From an uncultured Clostridia bacterium (GTDB lineage Bacteria > Bacillota > Clostridia > Oscillospirales > Ruminococcaceae): a stretch of DNA of 8,697 nucleotides. A program made the translations under genes and the position numbers. Below the pieces are notes generated by a model. That model saw only the letters and a list, made by a program, of their open reading frames with translations, was not told the DNA's origin and searched no databases. This document shows positions 6,312 to 8,697 of the stretch, piece by piece; position 1 is the stretch's first letter, and each line of letters begins with the position of its first letter. Where the stretch lies: contig CANQOJ010000091.1 of the NCBI GenBank assembly GCA_947625455.1, positions 1 to 8,697 on the forward strand. Direction: 5' to 3'.

Positions 6312-7301
6312 ATGAAAAGGAACTTAATTATGTTATTGTCGGGAATTATGGCGTTATCGCTTTCGGGGTGTCAGAACAATGCGAATGAAAGTTCAGCTGA
6401 AAGCGCAAGTAAATCGGAAAGTACGGCAGTTTCAATCCCTCAAACGGGATTTACAACCGCCGTTCCCGAAAAATACAAGCAAACAGCCGATAAACAAGGC
6501 GAAGTTGTCGAACTTCAGTACAACTCCCGCGACTATCTGCGCGGCAGTACGCCGATAACCAAAACGGCGTATGTCTACCTGCCCTACGGGTATGATGAAA
6601 ACAGCGAAACGCGGTATGACATCATATATTTAATGCATGGCTGGGGCGGTCATGCGGGGGAATATTTTGAGTATACGCCGACGAAAAATATGTTCGATAA
6701 TTTGATTGCAAACAAGGATATACCGCCCGTTATAATCGTTTCGGCAAGCTTTTACAATGCAAACAGCGACAGGGATTTCAGCAGTTCAATTGCCGAATTT
6801 CGCGAGTTTCACCGCGATTTTGAGGAAAATCTTATGCCCACAGTCGAGGGGAAATTTCACACTTATGCAAATTCCACAAGCGCGGAGGATCTCGCCGCCC
6901 CGCGCGATCACCGAGTTTTCGGCGGATTTTCGCTCGGCTCGGTAACGACGTGGCTGGAGTTTTGCTACGATTACGACTATATAAAATACTTCCTGCCGAT
7001 GAGCGGATCTTGTTGGTACTACGGCACTTACGGCGATTTTCAGACGGAAAAGAATGTCGATTTTATCGAGCAGCTTGTAAAGGAAAACGACCTTGACGAG
7101 CGCGGATACTTTATTTATCACGCGGTCGGAACGCAGGACGCTGTCAAAAGTCAGACGCTTATGCAGGCGGAAGAAATGCTTAAAAGACCTGATGTTTTCA
7201 CGTCCGAACATTATGTTTTCTACCAGAAAGACGGCGGGTATCACGATTTTGACGCGGTGCAGGAGTATTTGTATAATGCGCTGCCGGTGTTTTTTGATTG
7301 A
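6312..7301 (+). CDS. Lipoprotein esterase (esterase-D/feruloyl-esterase-like fold)
   Basis: A 329-aa protein with a lipoprotein signal ending in SLSGC (Cys20) and a short Ser/Glu-rich linker, so it should be anchored outside the cell. The hydrolase domain starts near residue 65 with TAYVYLPYGYD and YDIIYLMHGWGG, the latter giving the oxyanion hole. The nucleophile is Ser207 (GGFSLGS), the acid probably Asp276 (VGTQDA) and the base His311 (GGYHDF). This matches the putative-esterase (esterase D) family, which includes the feruloyl esterase domains of xylanases and S-formylglutathione hydrolases. The extracellular location and the HGWGG motif favour a polysaccharide- or xenobiotic-ester hydrolase; the substrate is not shown. 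The GAGG at 6301-6304, overlapping the upstream stop, lies seven bases before the ATG. A flavodoxin follows after 19 bases. Confidence 0.87.
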   Translation: MKRNLIMLLSGIMALSLSGCQNNANESSAESASKSESTAVSIPQTGFTTAVPEKYKQTADKQGEVVELQYNSRDYLRGSTPITKTAYVYLPYGYDENSETRYDIIYLMHGWGGHAGEYFEYTPTKNMFDNLIANKDIPPVIIVSASFYNANSDRDFSSSIAEFREFHRDFEENLMPTVEGKFHTYANSTSAEDLAAPRDHRVFGGFSLGSVTTWLEFCYDYDYIKYFLPMSGSCWYYGTYGDFQTEKNVDFIEQLVKENDLDERGYFIYHAVGTQDAVKSQTLMQAEEMLKRPDVFTSEHYVFYQKDGGYHDFDAVQEYLYNALPVFFD

Positions 7302-7310
7302 CAGTAAAAC

Positions 7311-7315
7311 GGAGG
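7311..7315 (+). promoter_or_regulatory. Ribosome binding site fixing the start of the third flavodoxin
   Basis: GGAGG lies five bases before the ATG at 7321. It decides against the in-frame upstream start at 7093, which lies deep inside the esterase gene and would add 76 basic, low-quality residues. Confidence 0.8.
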
Positions 7316-7320
7316 AACTT

Positions 7321-7815
7321 ATGAAGAAAATTCTTATCGTATATTATTCGTGGTCGAACGGAAATACGAAGATGATCGCCGAACAGCTTCAAAAAGCTAC
7401 GGGTGCGGATATTAAACGCATTGAAACCGTAAATTCTTACGTCGGCAGCTATGACGAGGTTGTGGCGCAGGGAAAGCGCGAGGTGAACAGCGGTTTTAAG
7501 CCCGAAATAAAGCCAACTGTCGATATTTCAAAATACGAAATTATCGCGGTAGGCACTCCGACTTGGTGGTACACCATGGCTCCCGCTATGCTGACTTTTC
7601 TCAGCAGTCAAAATTGGTCGGGAAAGACGGTCATTCCGTTCGCGACAAACGGCGGCTGGGCAGGTCATGTTATCAAGGATATTCAAAAAGCTTGCAAGGG
7701 TGCGAAATCTGTTTGCGAAATGCAGGTGCAGTTTGATTCGACAGGCGGCGACCGCTTGGAAACTTCGCAGGCAGAAATTGACGAGTGGATAGATAGGGTT
7801 AAAGCCTTGTTATGA
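7321..7815 (+). CDS. Cytoplasmic flavodoxin
   Basis: A 164-aa protein without a signal peptide. The phosphate loop is YYSWSNGNTK (8-17), close to the classical flavodoxin form without the insertion seen in the flavodoxin at 3757. GTPTWWYTMAP (78-88) is the matching WW motif and GKTVIPFATNGGWAGH the later FMN-side loop. It should bind FMN and carry electrons in the cytoplasm. Its TGA (7813-7815) overlaps the ATG of the membrane protein (7812-7814) in an ATGA junction, so the two are translationally coupled and probably work together, with the flavodoxin as donor to, or acceptor from, the membrane protein. This coupling is the best hint to a function. Confidence 0.9.
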   Translation: MKKILIVYYSWSNGNTKMIAEQLQKATGADIKRIETVNSYVGSYDEVVAQGKREVNSGFKPEIKPTVDISKYEIIAVGTPTWWYTMAPAMLTFLSSQNWSGKTVIPFATNGGWAGHVIKDIQKACKGAKSVCEMQVQFDSTGGDRLETSQAEIDEWIDRVKALL

Positions 7816-8489
7816 AGCCGAAACTGATACTTAGAATTTCTGTTGACTTGAGTATGACCGCCGTTTTACTGCTGCTAATGGCGTACAGCTTAGTCGGCGA
7901 AGAAGCGCACGAATGGCTTGGCGTGGGGATTTTCGCGCTGTTTGTTCTTCACCATATTTTGAATGTAAAGTGGAGCAAATCGCTGTTTAAGGGCAAGTAC
8001 ACGCCGTATCGCATAGCGCAGACGGCAATTGTTGCGTTGGTGACGCTTTCAATGCTTGGTTCAATGATAAGCGGAATTTTGCTCTCGCGCACGGTTTTCA
8101 TGTTCCTTGGGAATCGACCTTTGCAGGCAATTGCGCGAACCGCGCACCTGATTTGCGCATACTGGGGATTTGCGTTTTTGTCGCTGCATTTAGGTTTACA
8201 CTGGGGCAACATTCTGAATATGGCAGAACGCCTTTTCAAGAAAAAATCCGCAGCGCGCAAATGGACAACGCGCGTTGTCGGGTGGCTTATCGCTGCTTAC
8301 GGGGTTTATGCGTTCATCAAGCGGAATTTCGCGGGGTATATGTTTTTACAGATACACTTTGTTTTCTTCGATTTAGATGAACCGCTGATTTTTTATCTCT
8401 TGAACTATCTTGCGGTTATGTGGGCGTTTGTCTGCGCGGGGCATTATCTGGCTGTACTGCTGAGGAAAGTAAAAAGAGATAATACATAA
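7812..8489 (+). CDS. DUF4405-like membrane protein, probable b-type cytochrome
   Basis: A 225-aa membrane protein with about five hydrophobic segments (roughly residues 9-28, 36-53, 70-91, 108-128 and 148-166), and a further one near 190-217. Histidines suited to bind heme lie at membrane edges or within segments: His33, His47, His48 (LFVLHHILN), His112 (TAHLICAYW), His126 and His130 (LSLHLGLHWG). This pattern is that of DUF4405 proteins and resembles cytochrome b561/ferric-reductase-like proteins that move electrons across the membrane. The family assignment is from memory of the motifs. It overlaps the flavodoxin stop by four bases and is the last gene of the run. It may link the cytoplasmic flavodoxins to the outside, where the lipoprotein flavodoxin should sit; this link is inference. 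Confidence 0.8.
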   Translation: MKPKLILRISVDLSMTAVLLLLMAYSLVGEEAHEWLGVGIFALFVLHHILNVKWSKSLFKGKYTPYRIAQTAIVALVTLSMLGSMISGILLSRTVFMFLGNRPLQAIARTAHLICAYWGFAFLSLHLGLHWGNILNMAERLFKKKSAARKWTTRVVGWLIAAYGVYAFIKRNFAGYMFLQIHFVFFDLDEPLIFYLLNYLAVMWAFVCAGHYLAVLLRKVKRDNT

Positions 8490-8520
8490 ATCGGCATACT
8501 GCGGGTATGCCGATTTTGTT
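8488..8520 (+). terminator. Rho-independent terminator at the operon end
   Basis: A perfect 12-bp stem (8488-8499 with 8505-8516, core TCGGCATAC/GTATGCCGA) closes a 5-base loop TGCGG and runs into TTTTGTT (8514-8520). The left arm begins inside the stop codon of the membrane protein. The complementary strand also has a short T-stretch, so it may work weakly in both directions. Confidence 0.88.
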
Positions 8521-8697
8521 ATAAGGCTTGAAACAAATGCGCTGACAAGTTTCTGCTTCTCGCGGATTAGGGTTACAACGATGTCGGCTTTATCGACAGC
8601 CTGAGCGTAATCCTATTAAGCATTTGATTGCTGTGCGTCATTCGTAATTCCGTCGTCATAGATGGATTCCATATACTCGCTGCCATCCGTGCCGTAT
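8521..8697 (-). pseudogene. Decayed or ending minus-strand gene, unrecognised
   Basis: Read on the minus strand from 8696, one frame gives 26 residues (YGTDGSEYMESIYDDGITND and six more) and then TAA TAG (8618-8613). In the same frame it continues without a gap as DYAQAVDKADIVVTLIREKQ and KLVSAFVSSL, which also looks like real protein. Either a gene on the minus strand ends at 8616, or a longer gene carries two adjacent nonsense codons and has decayed. No plus-strand frame here is convincing. I do not recognise the family. Its start lies outside the window. Confidence 0.35.

Noticed and set aside
7093..7320. Longer start for the third flavodoxin
   Set aside because: The extra 76 residues are an out-of-frame reading of the esterase gene; GGAGG at 7311-7315 fits the ATG at 7321.
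8572..8579. Third copy of GTTACAAC
   Set aside because: A single 8-mer without a second arm or promoter, inside a likely coding remnant; probably chance.

Overview
The window looks like a chromosomal segment of a gut-type Clostridia (Oscillospiraceae or Lachnospiraceae-like Firmicute). This rests on strong Bacillota-type promoters (TTGCAA-17-TATAAT) and AGGAGG-type ribosome binding sites, moderate GC, three N-terminal signals of lipoprotein type with Ser/Asn/Glu-rich linkers, and Flavodoxin_4-type proteins beside aldo-keto reductases. The genus cannot be fixed from the sequence alone. No RNA genes, insertion sequences or CRISPR arrays are visible.

Layout: the 3' end of an unrecognised gene (1-183) is followed by a LysR-type regulator with its own good promoter (275-1159). 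A 105-bp regulatory gap holds a 9-bp inverted repeat, the regulator's terminator and a second promoter. Nine tightly packed reading frames follow on the same strand (1249-8489): lipoprotein alpha/beta hydrolase, lipoprotein flavodoxin, a second alpha/beta hydrolase without a normal start codon, cytoplasmic flavodoxin, aldo-keto reductase, iron-type alcohol dehydrogenase, lipoprotein esterase-D-like hydrolase, a third flavodoxin and a multi-histidine membrane protein of DUF4405/cytochrome-b type. A strong rho-independent terminator closes the run at 8488-8520. The last 180 bases hold what looks like the decayed end of an unrelated gene on the minus strand.

How it may work together (inference): the repeating pattern is hydrolase-flavodoxin, three times over, plus two carbonyl/alcohol oxidoreductases and one heme-type membrane protein. 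Two hydrolases and one flavodoxin carry lipoprotein signals, so they should sit on the outer face of the membrane, while two flavodoxins, the AKR and the ADH are cytoplasmic. A plausible reading is a LysR-controlled module that cleaves ester substrates outside the cell and reduces the released carbonyl or quinone-like products, with electrons passing through flavodoxins and the membrane cytochrome. The substrate is unknown. The inverted repeat is centred about 64 bp before the predicted transcription start, the classical place for a LysR-type recognition site, so the regulator probably controls the whole run.

The points most worth a second look are the extracytoplasmic flavodoxin, the threefold hydrolase-flavodoxin pairing, the start-less hydrolase at 2995-3744 (where a single G-to-A change would explain both the missing ATG and the upstream stop), and the dyad operator shared in part with the lysR promoter.
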